A stretch of 64,000 bases of DNA from Streptomyces profundus (GCF_020740535.1 NZ_CP082362.1:3098501-3162500), one strand, 5' to 3'; shown: positions 45,309 to 53,916, numbered from the stretch's first letter. A program made the numbers and translations. The notes: generated from the sequence alone by a model not told the origin.

Positions 45309-47036
45309 CTATTCCATCCGGGCGAGGCCGCGCGCCGAACGGCGGGCCACACCGCGGGAGACCACCAGCGGATCCCAGTCGGCGGCCCGTTCCGGCAGCC
45401 GGTCGGGATCGCCGATCACGGCGCCGGCGTGCACCTCGCTCATCAGCCGCCGGCCCAGCACCGCGCCGGCGCAGGCCATCCCGCCGACCATCACGCCGGT
45501 GATCCCGCTGCCGTAGCGGGAGCTCTGCCCCACCGCGTACAGCCCGGCGATCCCGGTGCCCAGATCCGGGCGGGTGCCGTGGCCGCCCCAACTCGCGATC
45601 CCATAGGGGGTGCCGCCCGTGGAACGGGTGTAGCGCTCCTGGGTGAGCGGGGTCGCCGTCTCCAGATGGACCACATGGTCCCGGAACGGGCCGAGCAGTC
45701 GCTCGGCGGCGACCAGCACCCGCTCGGTGAACTCCTCCTTGGCCGCGCGGTACGCCTCCTGCCTGCGGTAACGCACCCCGTCCGCCGGGCCGCCCGAGAC
45801 CCCCCAGGGCTCGTACTCGGGCGGACAGACCGTCATCAGCTGGAAGTTGCTGTGCCCTGGCGGGCACATGTGCCGCGATCCCGGGTCCTTGAGCGAGCTG
45901 AAGGAGGCAAAGAGGAACCGCACCTCGTCGGGGAGCCGCCCGGTGGCCAACTCCCGGTAGTAGTCGTCGATGTCCTCGGTGTCGTACCACCAGATGTTGG
46001 CCTCGCCCGCCTCGGCGCTGTAGGGCCCGCCCAGCCGCGCGATCTCCCGGTCCAGGGCCACATAGACCGTGGCGAACGGCAGCGTCATCCGCGCCTCGCG
46101 GGTCTTGCGGACCACGGGACGCGCCAGATGCTCCTCGCCGACCAGCTCCAGCATGGTGCGCCGGTAGTCGGCGTTGGAGATCACCAGCGGGGCGTGGAAC
46201 TCCGTCCCGTCGGCCAGCGCCACCCCGCCCACCGTGCGGTCCCGCACCAGCAGCCGGTCCACCAGGCAACGCGTCACCAGCGCGCCGCCGTTGGCCTCCA
46301 GTGCCTCGACCAGGGTGGCCGCCAGCACCTGGCCGCCGCCCACGGGGAAGTAGGCGCCACGGATGTAGTGGTCGATCACGGTGGCGTGCATGCCGACGGT
46401 GGCATCCTGGGGACTGAGCCCGTAGTTGGGCGACTGCGCGGCCAGCACGGTGCGCGCCCTGGCGGAGAGGCCGCAGTGGTCGAAGAGCGCGGCCAGCGGC
46501 CTGCGCCCCCACTCCCGCACGGTCGGCGTCATCGCCAGCATCTCGGTCAACGTCGGCTCGCCCCCGGCCAGCAGCGCGGCGCGCTGTTCGGCCCCGAGCG
46601 CCTGGACGATCCCGGTGAACGTGTCCAGCCCCGTGGTCTCCTCGGGCATCGCCTTGGCCAGCCTGGCCCGGTACTCCGGCCAGCTCGCCGGCACGTCGAG
46701 GGTCAGGCCGGGCAGCACCACCCGGTCGAAGCAGTCCGGGTCCATCTCCCGGAACTCCACCCGGTCCCGGGCGCCGAGGCCGGCGAGGATCGCCGGCACC
46801 GTGCCGTCCGCCCCGCAGTCGCCGACGTAGTGCACGCCCACGTCGAACTCGTAGCGGCGCCGGCGCCGGAAGACATGGCTGTTGCCGCCGGCGATGTCGT
46901 GCTGCTCCAGCACCAGCACCCGGCGCCCGGCCGCCGCCAGATAGGCGGCCGAGGTGAGCCCGGCGAGCCCCGCGCCCACCACGATCGCGTCCCACTCCCG
47001 CGCCAGTCCGGTCGCGGCCCCCGCCCGCCGGGTCAC
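45309..47036 (-). CDS. Phytoene-desaturase-like FAD oxidoreductase
   Basis: A 575-residue flavoprotein. Seen: an N-terminal dinucleotide motif (VVGAGLAGLTSAAYL), and C-terminal GIAGLYAVGQSSRYGSG and GVMVGGMACAG, as in carotenoid desaturase-type oxidases. The GTG at 47036 overlaps the upstream hotdog gene's stop; a longer open frame upstream only shadows the next genes. In cinnamoyl-peptide clusters this family is thought to oxidise the cyclised polyene to a benzene ring, and I infer the same here. It is the last gene of the KS-CLF-DH-oxidase unit. Confidence 0.88.
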   Translation of the reverse strand: MTRRAGAATGLAREWDAIVVGAGLAGLTSAAYLAAAGRRVLVLEQHDIAGGNSHVFRRRRRYEFDVGVHYVGDCGADGTVPAILAGLGARDRVEFREMDPDCFDRVVLPGLTLDVPASWPEYRARLAKAMPEETTGLDTFTGIVQALGAEQRAALLAGGEPTLTEMLAMTPTVREWGRRPLAALFDHCGLSARARTVLAAQSPNYGLSPQDATVGMHATVIDHYIRGAYFPVGGGQVLAATLVEALEANGGALVTRCLVDRLLVRDRTVGGVALADGTEFHAPLVISNADYRRTMLELVGEEHLARPVVRKTREARMTLPFATVYVALDREIARLGGPYSAEAGEANIWWYDTEDIDDYYRELATGRLPDEVRFLFASFSSLKDPGSRHMCPPGHSNFQLMTVCPPEYEPWGVSGGPADGVRYRRQEAYRAAKEEFTERVLVAAERLLGPFRDHVVHLETATPLTQERYTRSTGGTPYGIASWGGHGTRPDLGTGIAGLYAVGQSSRYGSGITGVMVGGMACAGAVLGRRLMSEVHAGAVIGDPDRLPERAADWDPLVVSRGVARRSARGLARME

Positions 47037-47494
47037 GCGCCACCCACCCGGGCCAGCGCGGGCGTCGCCGCCGACCCGGCGGTGCCGGGCCGGGGGAAGC
47101 GCAGCCGGACGCGGGCGCTCACGCCCCGCGGGTTCTTGACCACGGCGCGGCACTGCCAGCCGGAGTCCACGGACTTCCAGGCGAGTTCGACGGTCACCGG
47201 CTCCCCCGGGTAGACCGGATCGAGGAAGCGGGCCGACTCCACGGCGTCGAGGCGCACCAACTCGCCTTCGGCCGGCCGTGGTTCGGGGAAGGCCGCGAGC
47301 GCAGCCCGGTGGGCGCACTCGATCAGGCAGACCCCGGGCAGGATCGGGAAACCGGGGTAGTGGCCGGCGAAGACCGCCTCGTCGGCGGCGATGTCGATCC
47401 GCGCCTCGGCCTGCGGCGCCGACCCGGCGGCGGCCTCGGACCCGACCAGGCGGATCTCGCCGGCGAGCGCGCGCGGGGTTGCTGGGGACGGCAT
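47033..47494 (-). CDS. FabA/FabZ-like hotdog dehydratase
   Basis: A 153-residue hotdog protein. It has the FabZ-type catalytic loop FAGHYPGFPILPGV (His) and LIECAHRA (Glu), plus the later VYPGEPV turn. It lacks the N-terminal PHRYP segment seen in the hotdog gene at 37913-38407. It lies 33 nt after the CLF-like gene and overlaps the oxidase by 4 nt. It is probably the second dehydratase of the polyketide pathway. Confidence 0.85.
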   Translation of the reverse strand: MPSPATPRALAGEIRLVGSEAAAGSAPQAEARIDIAADEAVFAGHYPGFPILPGVCLIECAHRAALAAFPEPRPAEGELVRLDAVESARFLDPVYPGEPVTVELAWKSVDSGWQCRAVVKNPRGVSARVRLRFPRPGTAGSAATPALARVGGA

Positions 47495-47527
47495 GAGGGA
47501 TGTCCTCCGTGTGATGGGGTCCGCGGC

Positions 47528-48661
47528 CTACGCCGGGCGGGATGTGGGTGCCTGGCCGCCGGTGGGCCGGACGGACAGCACCGCGCAGCCGGCGACGCCG
47601 TCCCTGTCGACCGAGGTCACCAGGCCGATCCTGGGCCGGTCGCTCGGCTCGGACTCGGCGTGGACCAGCAGCGAGACGACCTGGAACATGCCGGCCGCCG
47701 ACGCGGTGTCGCCGATCCGGTCCACGCAGGAGATCCGCCGGGCACCCGTCTCGCGCAGCAGCTCGTCCAGCGCGGCGCCGGCCGCGCCGCCGCCGGCGTC
47801 CAGCGGCCCGTCGGCGGCCACCGCCCACAGGTCCCCAGGGGCCACCTCGGCGTCGGCCAACGCGCGGCGCACGCTCGCGACCAGCACCCGGCCCGCCTCC
47901 TCGGGGGCGGCGAAGACCCCGGAGCGCACCGCGAGCACATCCGCCAGGCCCCGCTCGGCCTCGGCCTCGACGCGGAGCATGGCGCAGCCCTCGCCGAGCA
48001 CGGTCGGCTCGTCCGCCGCCGCGCCGTCGGCGGTCCCGCTGTGCCGGCGCAGCCAGGCGCGGGCCGTCGAGTACTCCTCGGCCGCCCCGCACAGCACGGT
48101 CCGCGCCCGGCCGCTCACCTGGAGCCGGCGGACGTAGTTGAAGGCCAGCACGCCGGCGGCCCGGCCGCCGGCGACCGTGACATTGGGCCCGGTCAGGCCG
48201 TACCAGATCGCGGCGCTGCCGGCGGAGTGGTTCATCACCGTGTTCGGGAAGACGGCCGGGTCCACGTGGTAGGGCCGTTTCCCCGTCAACGAGGTGTGGG
48301 TGAAGTCCATCATGGACTGCGCGCTGCCCGTCGTGGTGCCGAGCACCAGGGCCGTGCCGCGCCGCTGCCCCGACTCCTCCGCCTCGGGTTCGCCGGCCAG
48401 CAGCTCCCTGATGGTGGCGACCGTCAGGCCGGTGACCCGGTTCATCGAACGGGTCCCCTTCTTGCCCAGCACGGCGCGGACGTCGAAGTCGGGCACCGGG
48501 CGGGTGCTGATCCCCGGCACCTGATCGCCCGCCGGCGGCACCGGCTCAGGGGCCGCGCCGGCGAGGATGCCGTCGCGGAACGCCGCCCGGCCCACACCGA
48601 AGGGGGAGATCGTCTCCCAGGACGTGATGACCGGCGCCGGCCGGCGAGTTCGCTGGTTCAC
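47528..48661 (-). CDS. Chain-length-factor-like KS homologue without active-site Cys
   Basis: A 377-residue paralogue of 38404-39489. The nucleophile region reads GPNVTVAGGRAAG with no Cys. The GTG start overlaps the stop of the KS at 48658-49893, the classic KS/CLF arrangement, so these two probably form a heterodimer that builds the carbon chain. Confidence 0.9.
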   Translation of the reverse strand: MNQRTRRPAPVITSWETISPFGVGRAAFRDGILAGAAPEPVPPAGDQVPGISTRPVPDFDVRAVLGKKGTRSMNRVTGLTVATIRELLAGEPEAEESGQRRGTALVLGTTTGSAQSMMDFTHTSLTGKRPYHVDPAVFPNTVMNHSAGSAAIWYGLTGPNVTVAGGRAAGVLAFNYVRRLQVSGRARTVLCGAAEEYSTARAWLRRHSGTADGAAADEPTVLGEGCAMLRVEAEAERGLADVLAVRSGVFAAPEEAGRVLVASVRRALADAEVAPGDLWAVAADGPLDAGGGAAGAALDELLRETGARRISCVDRIGDTASAAGMFQVVSLLVHAESEPSDRPRIGLVTSVDRDGVAGCAVLSVRPTGGQAPTSRPA

Positions 48662-49893
48662 GCGTCATACCTGCCAAAGATCACGACGGAGTTGTTACCG
48701 CCGAAGGCCAGGCCGTTGTTCTGCACGATCCGCAGATCGGCGCGCACGGCTTCGTTGGGCACACAGTCGAGGGCGACCTCGGGGTCGGTGGTGCGGTGGT
48801 TGATGGTGGGCGGGATGAACCCACGGGTGATCGCCAGCACACAGCCGATCGCCGCCAACGCGCTGGCCGCACCCATCGTGTGCCCCAGCATCGACTTCAC
48901 CGACACCGTCCGCGGCGGACTCTCCCCGTACACGTCCCGGATCGCCCGCGCCTCCGTCACGTCGTTGGCCCGAGTCCCCGTGCCATGCGCCGAGATGAAG
49001 TCCACCTCCGACGGCTTGACCCCCGCGTCCTCCAACGCCAACCGCATACAGTCCGCGACACTCTCCTGATGCGGCGCCACCGGATGGTGCGCGTCACAGT
49101 TCAACCCGTAACCCAACACCTCGGCATAGATCCGAGCCCCCCGACGCAACGCCGACTCCAGGCTCTCCAACACCAGGATCCCGGCACCCTCACCCGTCAG
49201 GATCCCGCTGCGATCCACGTCGAACGGCGCGCACACCTCCGGCGCGATCGTCCCCAACCGGTAGAACCCGGTGAAGGTCTTGCGGCACATCGCGTCCGCG
49301 CCACCGCACAGCGCGAAGTCCACCTCACCCGCCCGGATCGCGTCGAAACCGTTGCCGATCGCGTAGTTGCCGGCCGCACACGCGGTCGGCACCGTCACCG
49401 CCTCCACATCGGCCAACCCGAACTCCCTGGCGATGGCGGCCGAGATGCTGGCCACCGACGCCCGCGCGGCGACCTCCGGGTCCATCGCCTCGGGCCCGCC
49501 CGCGAGGCCCTGCTCCACCAGCCGGTCCAGATCGCGGGACTCGCCGTCGGTGGTGCCCACGGAGACAAGACCAGGGAGCGCGGCGAGTTCGGCGTCCGTC
49601 AGGCCGGCGTCGGCGACCGCCATCCGCGCGGCGGCCACGGAGAAGCGCGCGGCGCGGCCCAGGCTCGCCGGGTCGAGGGTGCGCAGATGCTTCCCCGCGT
49701 CGAAGTCGGTCACCTCGCAGCCCACCGCGTGGTCGAAGCCGGCGGTGTCGAAGGCCGTGATCGGCCGGGCCCCGCTGCGTCCCTGGGAGAGCCCCTGGAG
49801 CAGCTCCTCGGCACCGACCCCGATGCAGGACACCGCACCGAGGCCGGTCAGCACGACCCGCTGCCGCCCCTGTTCCGCTGTGGCATCCGGCAC
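48658..49893 (-). CDS. Beta-ketoacyl synthase, KS-alpha twin 2
   Basis: A 411-residue KS. Seen: VPTACAAGNYAIG (Cys near residue 172), HGTGTRANDVTEA and KSMLGHTMGAAS. I chose GTG at 49893, preceded by GGGGGTGAT about 7 nt upstream; a longer open frame to 49962 has no such site. It is the first gene of the KS-CLF-DH-oxidase unit. It shares a 650-bp near-identical tract with the KS at 43567-44832, but the N- and C-terminal parts differ. Confidence 0.94.
   Translation of the reverse strand: MPDATAEQGRQRVVLTGLGAVSCIGVGAEELLQGLSQGRSGARPITAFDTAGFDHAVGCEVTDFDAGKHLRTLDPASLGRAARFSVAAARMAVADAGLTDAELAALPGLVSVGTTDGESRDLDRLVEQGLAGGPEAMDPEVAARASVASISAAIAREFGLADVEAVTVPTACAAGNYAIGNGFDAIRAGEVDFALCGGADAMCRKTFTGFYRLGTIAPEVCAPFDVDRSGILTGEGAGILVLESLESALRRGARIYAEVLGYGLNCDAHHPVAPHQESVADCMRLALEDAGVKPSEVDFISAHGTGTRANDVTEARAIRDVYGESPPRTVSVKSMLGHTMGAASALAAIGCVLAITRGFIPPTINHRTTDPEVALDCVPNEAVRADLRIVQNNGLAFGGNNSVVIFGRYDA
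48781..49430. repeat. Near-identical tract shared by twin KS genes, copy 2
   Basis: Partner of 43705-44354. The boundaries fall inside both genes, and flanking coding sequence is much less similar, as expected for gene conversion. Confidence 0.9.
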
Positions 49894-50267
49894 GAGATCA
49901 CCCCCATAACTCGTCGTCCATTCGTTTCGGACAGCGCTCGCCCCACGCGTCTCGGACGGCACCCACCGCGACCGCCAAGCACAACGGCGTGCGCGGCACC
50001 CGACCGAGGCTATGTTCGACTTGGCCCTGACCCGCTATGCCATGCAGGGACCTGCCAGCGGGGATGGGGAGGCTCTCGCGCGCTCGGGCAGCTTGCTGCC
50101 ACGGCGACCCCGCTCGCCGAGAGAGCCTGATTACTCTGGGCCACCCGGCCGCGGCGGCACGCGGCGCTCCCCCGCGACCGACGGCCGTGACGGCGCGTCG
50201 CACTCCCGACGGGGGCCGCGAGCGAACGAGCGCCCAGCCAGGACTACGGAAGCGCAGGTCCCGCCTC
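49894..50267. promoter_or_regulatory. Divergent promoter region (KS-CLF operon / UbiB-like gene)
   Basis: A 374-nt gap between two divergently transcribed genes. It holds an inverted repeat at 50087-50100 (GGCA GCTTGC TGCC) of the same design as three other sites in the cluster. I could not place convincing -35/-10 boxes. Open frames here on both strands lack coding signals. Confidence 0.5.
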
Positions 50268-52199
50268 ATGTCTGCCGCCAGCCTGCCAGGACTGATCACC
50301 GGACTGATCCTCTTCACCGTCGCCTTCGCCGTGGCCAGCCGACGGCTGTTGGGGCTGCGGATCGGCATCGTCCGGTCGCTGCTGACCGGCGCGGTCGGCA
50401 GCACCGTGGTGATGATCCTGAGCGAGGTGCAGAAGGAGGAGCAGAGCGGACTGCTCCTCGGGGTGCAGCTGGGCACCACGCTCGTGGTGGCGATGGCCTT
50501 TCTCGCCGGCCTCGAAGTCGTCGCGCCCAGCGGGTCGTTGGGCTGGCCGAACGCCTGGTGGGCGGCGCTGCGCTCGTCGGCGGCCAGGGCCAGGCGCTAC
50601 TCGGGGATCAGCTCCATCGTGGTCCGGCACGGGCTGCGCCCCTACCTGCGGGGCAGGGAGGCGCGCTCCACCGGCCTCGCCGTGCCGCTGCGGCGGGCCC
50701 TTGAGGAGGCGGGCGGCACCTTCGTCAAGCTCGGCCAGGTGCTCGCCACCCGCGACGACCTGCTGCCGCCGGCGCTGGTACGGGAGTTGAGCGTGCTCCA
50801 GTACCAGGTGCCGCCGGAGCCGCTGCCCGACATCAGGTCCGAGTTGGTGCGCGAGTACGGCCGGCCGGCGCGGGAGGTGTTCGCCTCCTTCGACGAGGAT
50901 CCGCTGGCCGCCGCCTCGATAGCCCAGGTGCACCGGGCCAGGCTGGTGGACGGCACCGAGGTGGTGGTCAAGATCCGCCGGCCCGGCATCAGGGCGGGGG
51001 TGGAGCGCGATCTGGACGTGATCTGCCGGCTGGCGCGGCAGTTGGAGCGGAGGACGGGCTGGGCGGTCTCCCTGGGCCTGGTCGAGCTGGCGGACAACTT
51101 CGCCAGATCGGTCCAGGAGGAGCTGGACTTCCGCATCGAGGCGCAGAACCTGGACGATGTGGCCGATCTGCGGGAGCGCCACTCGGGGCCGCCGCGGGTG
51201 CGGCTGCCAGGACGGCACCGGGAGCTGTCCAGCGAACGGGTGCTGGTGCTCGACCACCTGCCGGGCGACCCGATCAGCACCGCCTTCGCCAGGCTCGACG
51301 AACTGCCCCGGGACCGCGCCGAGTTGGCCAGGGAGCTGCTGGGGGAGCTGATGCGGCAGATCCTGGTGGACGGGGTCTTCCACGCCGATCCGCACCCGGG
51401 CAACATCCTGTTGCTGGCGGACGGCGACCTGGCGCTGATCGACTTCGGCTCGGTCGGGCGGATCGACGCCCAGTCCCGGTCGGCGCTGAAGGCGTTCCTG
51501 GTGGCGCTCCAGAGCGGTCAGGCCGCCGCGATGAGCGACGCCCTGCTCGACGTGCTGACCCGCCCAGAGGAGGTGGACACCCAGCGCCTTGAGCGTGACC
51601 TGGGCCGGTTTCTGGCCCGGCACTTCAACTCCCGTACGCCGCCCAGCGTCCAGGCCTTCGTCAACCTGTTCCGGATCGTCACGGACCACGGTCTGCGGGT
51701 GCCGGCGGAGATCGCCGCCGTCTTCCGGTCGCTGGCCACCCTGGAGGGCACCCTGACCCGGATCGCGCCCGGCTTCGACCTGATGGCGGAGGCCAGGGAC
51801 CTCTCCACGGAGAACACGCTGGGCGCCGGCCCCTCGCAGCGGTCCGTCCAGGAGACGTTGCAGGGCGAGTTCTACTCGGCGCTGACCATGCTGCGCCGGC
51901 TGCCCCGCCGCCTCGACCGGGTGACCCAGGCCATGGAGCGCGGCCAACTGACGGTCAGCGTCCGGCCGTTCGCCGACGCCAGGGACCGGCGGTATCTGCG
52001 GTCCCTGATGCACGAGGCGCTGCTGGTGGTCGTCAGCTCGGCCAGCGGGCTGACCGGCGCCGTGATGCTGACCATCGACGACGGCCCCCGGTTGACCCAG
52101 CGGATCGACCTCTTCGAGCTGGTGGGCTACCACCTGCTGGTGCTGGCCGCCGTGTTGCTGGTGCGGGCGCTGTCCGTGATCTCCCGGCACAAGGAATGA
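50268..52199 (+). CDS. ABC1/AarF/UbiB-type protein kinase-like membrane protein
   Basis: A 643-residue protein. N-terminal hydrophobic helices (about 8-25, 38-55 and 70-90) precede an ABC1 domain with KLGQVLATRDDLLPP, AAASIAQVHRA, HADPHPGNIL and DFGSVGRI. Two more hydrophobic helices end the protein. UbiB-like proteins are atypical kinases/ATPases linked to isoprenoid-quinone and lipid metabolism. I chose ATG at 50268, where homology begins; the frame is open upstream but without a ribosome site. It faces away from the PKS operon, and its link to the pathway is uncertain. Confidence 0.88.
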   Translation: MSAASLPGLITGLILFTVAFAVASRRLLGLRIGIVRSLLTGAVGSTVVMILSEVQKEEQSGLLLGVQLGTTLVVAMAFLAGLEVVAPSGSLGWPNAWWAALRSSAARARRYSGISSIVVRHGLRPYLRGREARSTGLAVPLRRALEEAGGTFVKLGQVLATRDDLLPPALVRELSVLQYQVPPEPLPDIRSELVREYGRPAREVFASFDEDPLAAASIAQVHRARLVDGTEVVVKIRRPGIRAGVERDLDVICRLARQLERRTGWAVSLGLVELADNFARSVQEELDFRIEAQNLDDVADLRERHSGPPRVRLPGRHRELSSERVLVLDHLPGDPISTAFARLDELPRDRAELARELLGELMRQILVDGVFHADPHPGNILLLADGDLALIDFGSVGRIDAQSRSALKAFLVALQSGQAAAMSDALLDVLTRPEEVDTQRLERDLGRFLARHFNSRTPPSVQAFVNLFRIVTDHGLRVPAEIAAVFRSLATLEGTLTRIAPGFDLMAEARDLSTENTLGAGPSQRSVQETLQGEFYSALTMLRRLPRRLDRVTQAMERGQLTVSVRPFADARDRRYLRSLMHEALLVVVSSASGLTGAVMLTIDDGPRLTQRIDLFELVGYHLLVLAAVLLVRALSVISRHKE

Positions 52200-52799
52200 T
52201 CCGGCCGGCCGTCGGAAAGCTCGGGCCAGGTCGATCGCTTTACGTTTCCCGCTCTTTCCGCTGATCCCCACACGGGAATTCGCGGAAAACCCTCCGGTCC
52301 TCCGACGCGTGAGCGCGTTCGGCCGGGTTCGTCCCGCACGCCCGTCTCCGGAGACTCCGTTCCGTATTGGGGCAGCCCACCGCCGTCGAAGTGGTTCACG
52401 TGGATGAGAAGTCGTCCTGACGCCCGCCGGAACGGCGTTCAACGGACGCCGATGGCGCGCCTGCCCCGGGGTTCCGATGTCGCGTCACCCCGAGTTCTCC
52501 ACCGCGCAATTCCGCCCGTCCAATGCGGCATCAGGACCGGCCTGTGAAATGCGCCACCCCGCGCGGCCCTATTCCGGCCGGGCCGCCGGATGGCGCCGGC
52601 CCCGGCGGCTGCCCGTCGCGACGCCCACCGGAGGAGCGGGGATAGCACACCCCCACCTCCCACACAACAAGAATCGCCTGAGTGTTACGGTAGCGACAAA
52701 GAGTAACCACTGAGGGCGCCTGCGGCGACCGACGGCAACTCCTCGGCAGCGCTGCGTAGTCGTGAAGCCCCGCGGCACGGTTCCTTTTCACGAAACACT

Positions 52800-52813
52800 T
52801 GCAACTTGCTGCC
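52800..52813. promoter_or_regulatory. Inverted repeat TGCA-N6-TGCC upstream of regulators
   Basis: It reads TGCA ACTTGC TGCC, 7 of 8 half-site bases as at 45186 and 50087. A 13-base core here differs at one position from the 50089-50101 sequence. Confidence 0.45.
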
Positions 52814-52961
52814 ATCGCGCCGGAAAGAGCTTTGCGTCAGTGGCCTTGGCGGGGGCCGTCATGTTTACTCAGCTACGCGCGATCTGGCCGAGTTGATACT
52901 CGTCCGTAGCGCGCCGGGGCCATGGCGCCCTGACCGTGCATTGTCAGGCCGGGTAACGGCC

Positions 52962-52979
52962 TAGTTCTATATTGAACTA
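52962..52979. promoter_or_regulatory. Palindrome TAGTTC-N6-GAACTA over a -10-like TATATT
   Basis: A perfect 6-bp inverted repeat whose spacer begins a TATATT hexamer (52968-52973), about 100 nt before the first regulator gene. A protein bound here would cover the -10 region, fitting an operator for the regulator gene. I could not place a matching -35 at standard spacing. Confidence 0.5.
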
Positions 52980-53079
52980 ATGGCCCTGTGGGGAGCCCGA
53001 CCGAGTAGCCGTCGGTCAATGGCGACTGGGCTCCACGACAGAGCCAGACACCATGGGGGAGTACGGGGAGATGAACAAA

Positions 53080-53916
53080 ATGGTAATGACCAGACCATTA
53101 CGCGTTGGCGTTGGTTTGGAGTCCACCACGCCAGACACAGAAGCGCACGTGGAACAGGCTCTGCTTCAAGCACGCGCGCTGATCAGGACCACCGTCTCGG
53201 TGAACCGCCGGCAGATCCGCACGCCGTCGGCGGTGGTGCGGATGGCCGCCGCCCGCCTCGGCGAGCTGCTGGGCGAGCACCTGCCGAGGGCCCAGCACTC
53301 CGTCGTGGTCGCGCTCAACGGGGTGAGCGAGTTCACGGACGCGGTGCTGGCCACGCTCAACAGCCTGCCGTCCGAGGTGACGGTCCGGGTGCTGTACACC
53401 ACGGAGGCGAGTCGGGTCACCTCGGCCAGGCTCCAGCACATCCCGGAGCACGCCGAGGCCAGGGTCTCCAACAGCGACCTGCGCGAGGTGCTGGTCGTCG
53501 ACGGTTCCACCGCGCTGGTCTGGGCCGACCAGCGCGCTCCCTACCGTCGCGTCACCACCATCACCGACCCGGCGGCGGTCCGCACCGTCGAGTTGCTCTT
53601 CGCCAGCGCCTGGACCCGTGGTCACAAGCTCGCCGACCACCTGCGGCTCGGGCCCTGGCTACAGAGCGAGTTGAAGCGGCAGATCCTGCAACAGCTCCGC
53701 TTCGGCTACACGGACGAGGTCGCCGCCCGGGAGATCAACGTCTCGCTGCGCACCTACCGCCGCCATGTCGCCGAGATCATGCGGGAGGTGGACGCCAGCT
53801 CGCGGTTCCAGGCCGGGGTCCGCGCCGCCCAACTCGGCCTGCTCTCCGGTCTGCCGGCCGTCGACCAGCCACGAGAGGAGACCCCGACGGGAAAGAGCGT
53901 CGCTTCGCTCCAGTGA
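53080..53916 (+). CDS. Helix-turn-helix regulator (LuxR-like output domain), paralogue 1
   Basis: About 278 residues. The C-terminal region (YTDEVAAREINVSLRTYRRH) is a LuxR-type helix-turn-helix; the N-terminal part has no receiver domain I recognise and may sense a ligand or protein. I chose ATG at 53080 because GGGGAG lies 9 nt upstream; ATGs at 53053 and 53071 are in frame but badly spaced. It is followed 22 nt later by a paralogue. Stand-alone regulators of this type are common pathway activators in actinomycete peptide clusters. Confidence 0.85.
   Translation: MVMTRPLRVGVGLESTTPDTEAHVEQALLQARALIRTTVSVNRRQIRTPSAVVRMAAARLGELLGEHLPRAQHSVVVALNGVSEFTDAVLATLNSLPSEVTVRVLYTTEASRVTSARLQHIPEHAEARVSNSDLREVLVVDGSTALVWADQRAPYRRVTTITDPAAVRTVELLFASAWTRGHKLADHLRLGPWLQSELKRQILQQLRFGYTDEVAAREINVSLRTYRRHVAEIMREVDASSRFQAGVRAAQLGLLSGLPAVDQPREETPTGKSVASLQ

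Larger units (their letters stand above)
52200..53079. other. 880-nt intergenic region, no gene recognised
   Basis: Less GC-rich than its surroundings in places. It holds an inverted repeat at 52681-52711 (AGTGTTAC / GTAACCACT, 14-nt spacer), a TGCA-N6-TGCC site at 52800 and a palindrome at 52962. Short minus-strand frames (for example 52531-52815) have no homologue I recognise, and I do not call them. It probably carries the promoter of the tandem regulators. Confidence 0.5.

Noticed and set aside
49898-50479. Minus-strand open frame across the divergent promoter region
   Set aside because: It overlaps the UbiB-like gene, is Arg/Ser/Pro-rich and has no homology I recognise or a ribosome site.
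52531-52815. Minus-strand open frame of 94 residues in the 880-nt gap
   Set aside because: No recognisable family, no clear ribosome site and atypical composition. Kept as unassigned intergenic DNA.
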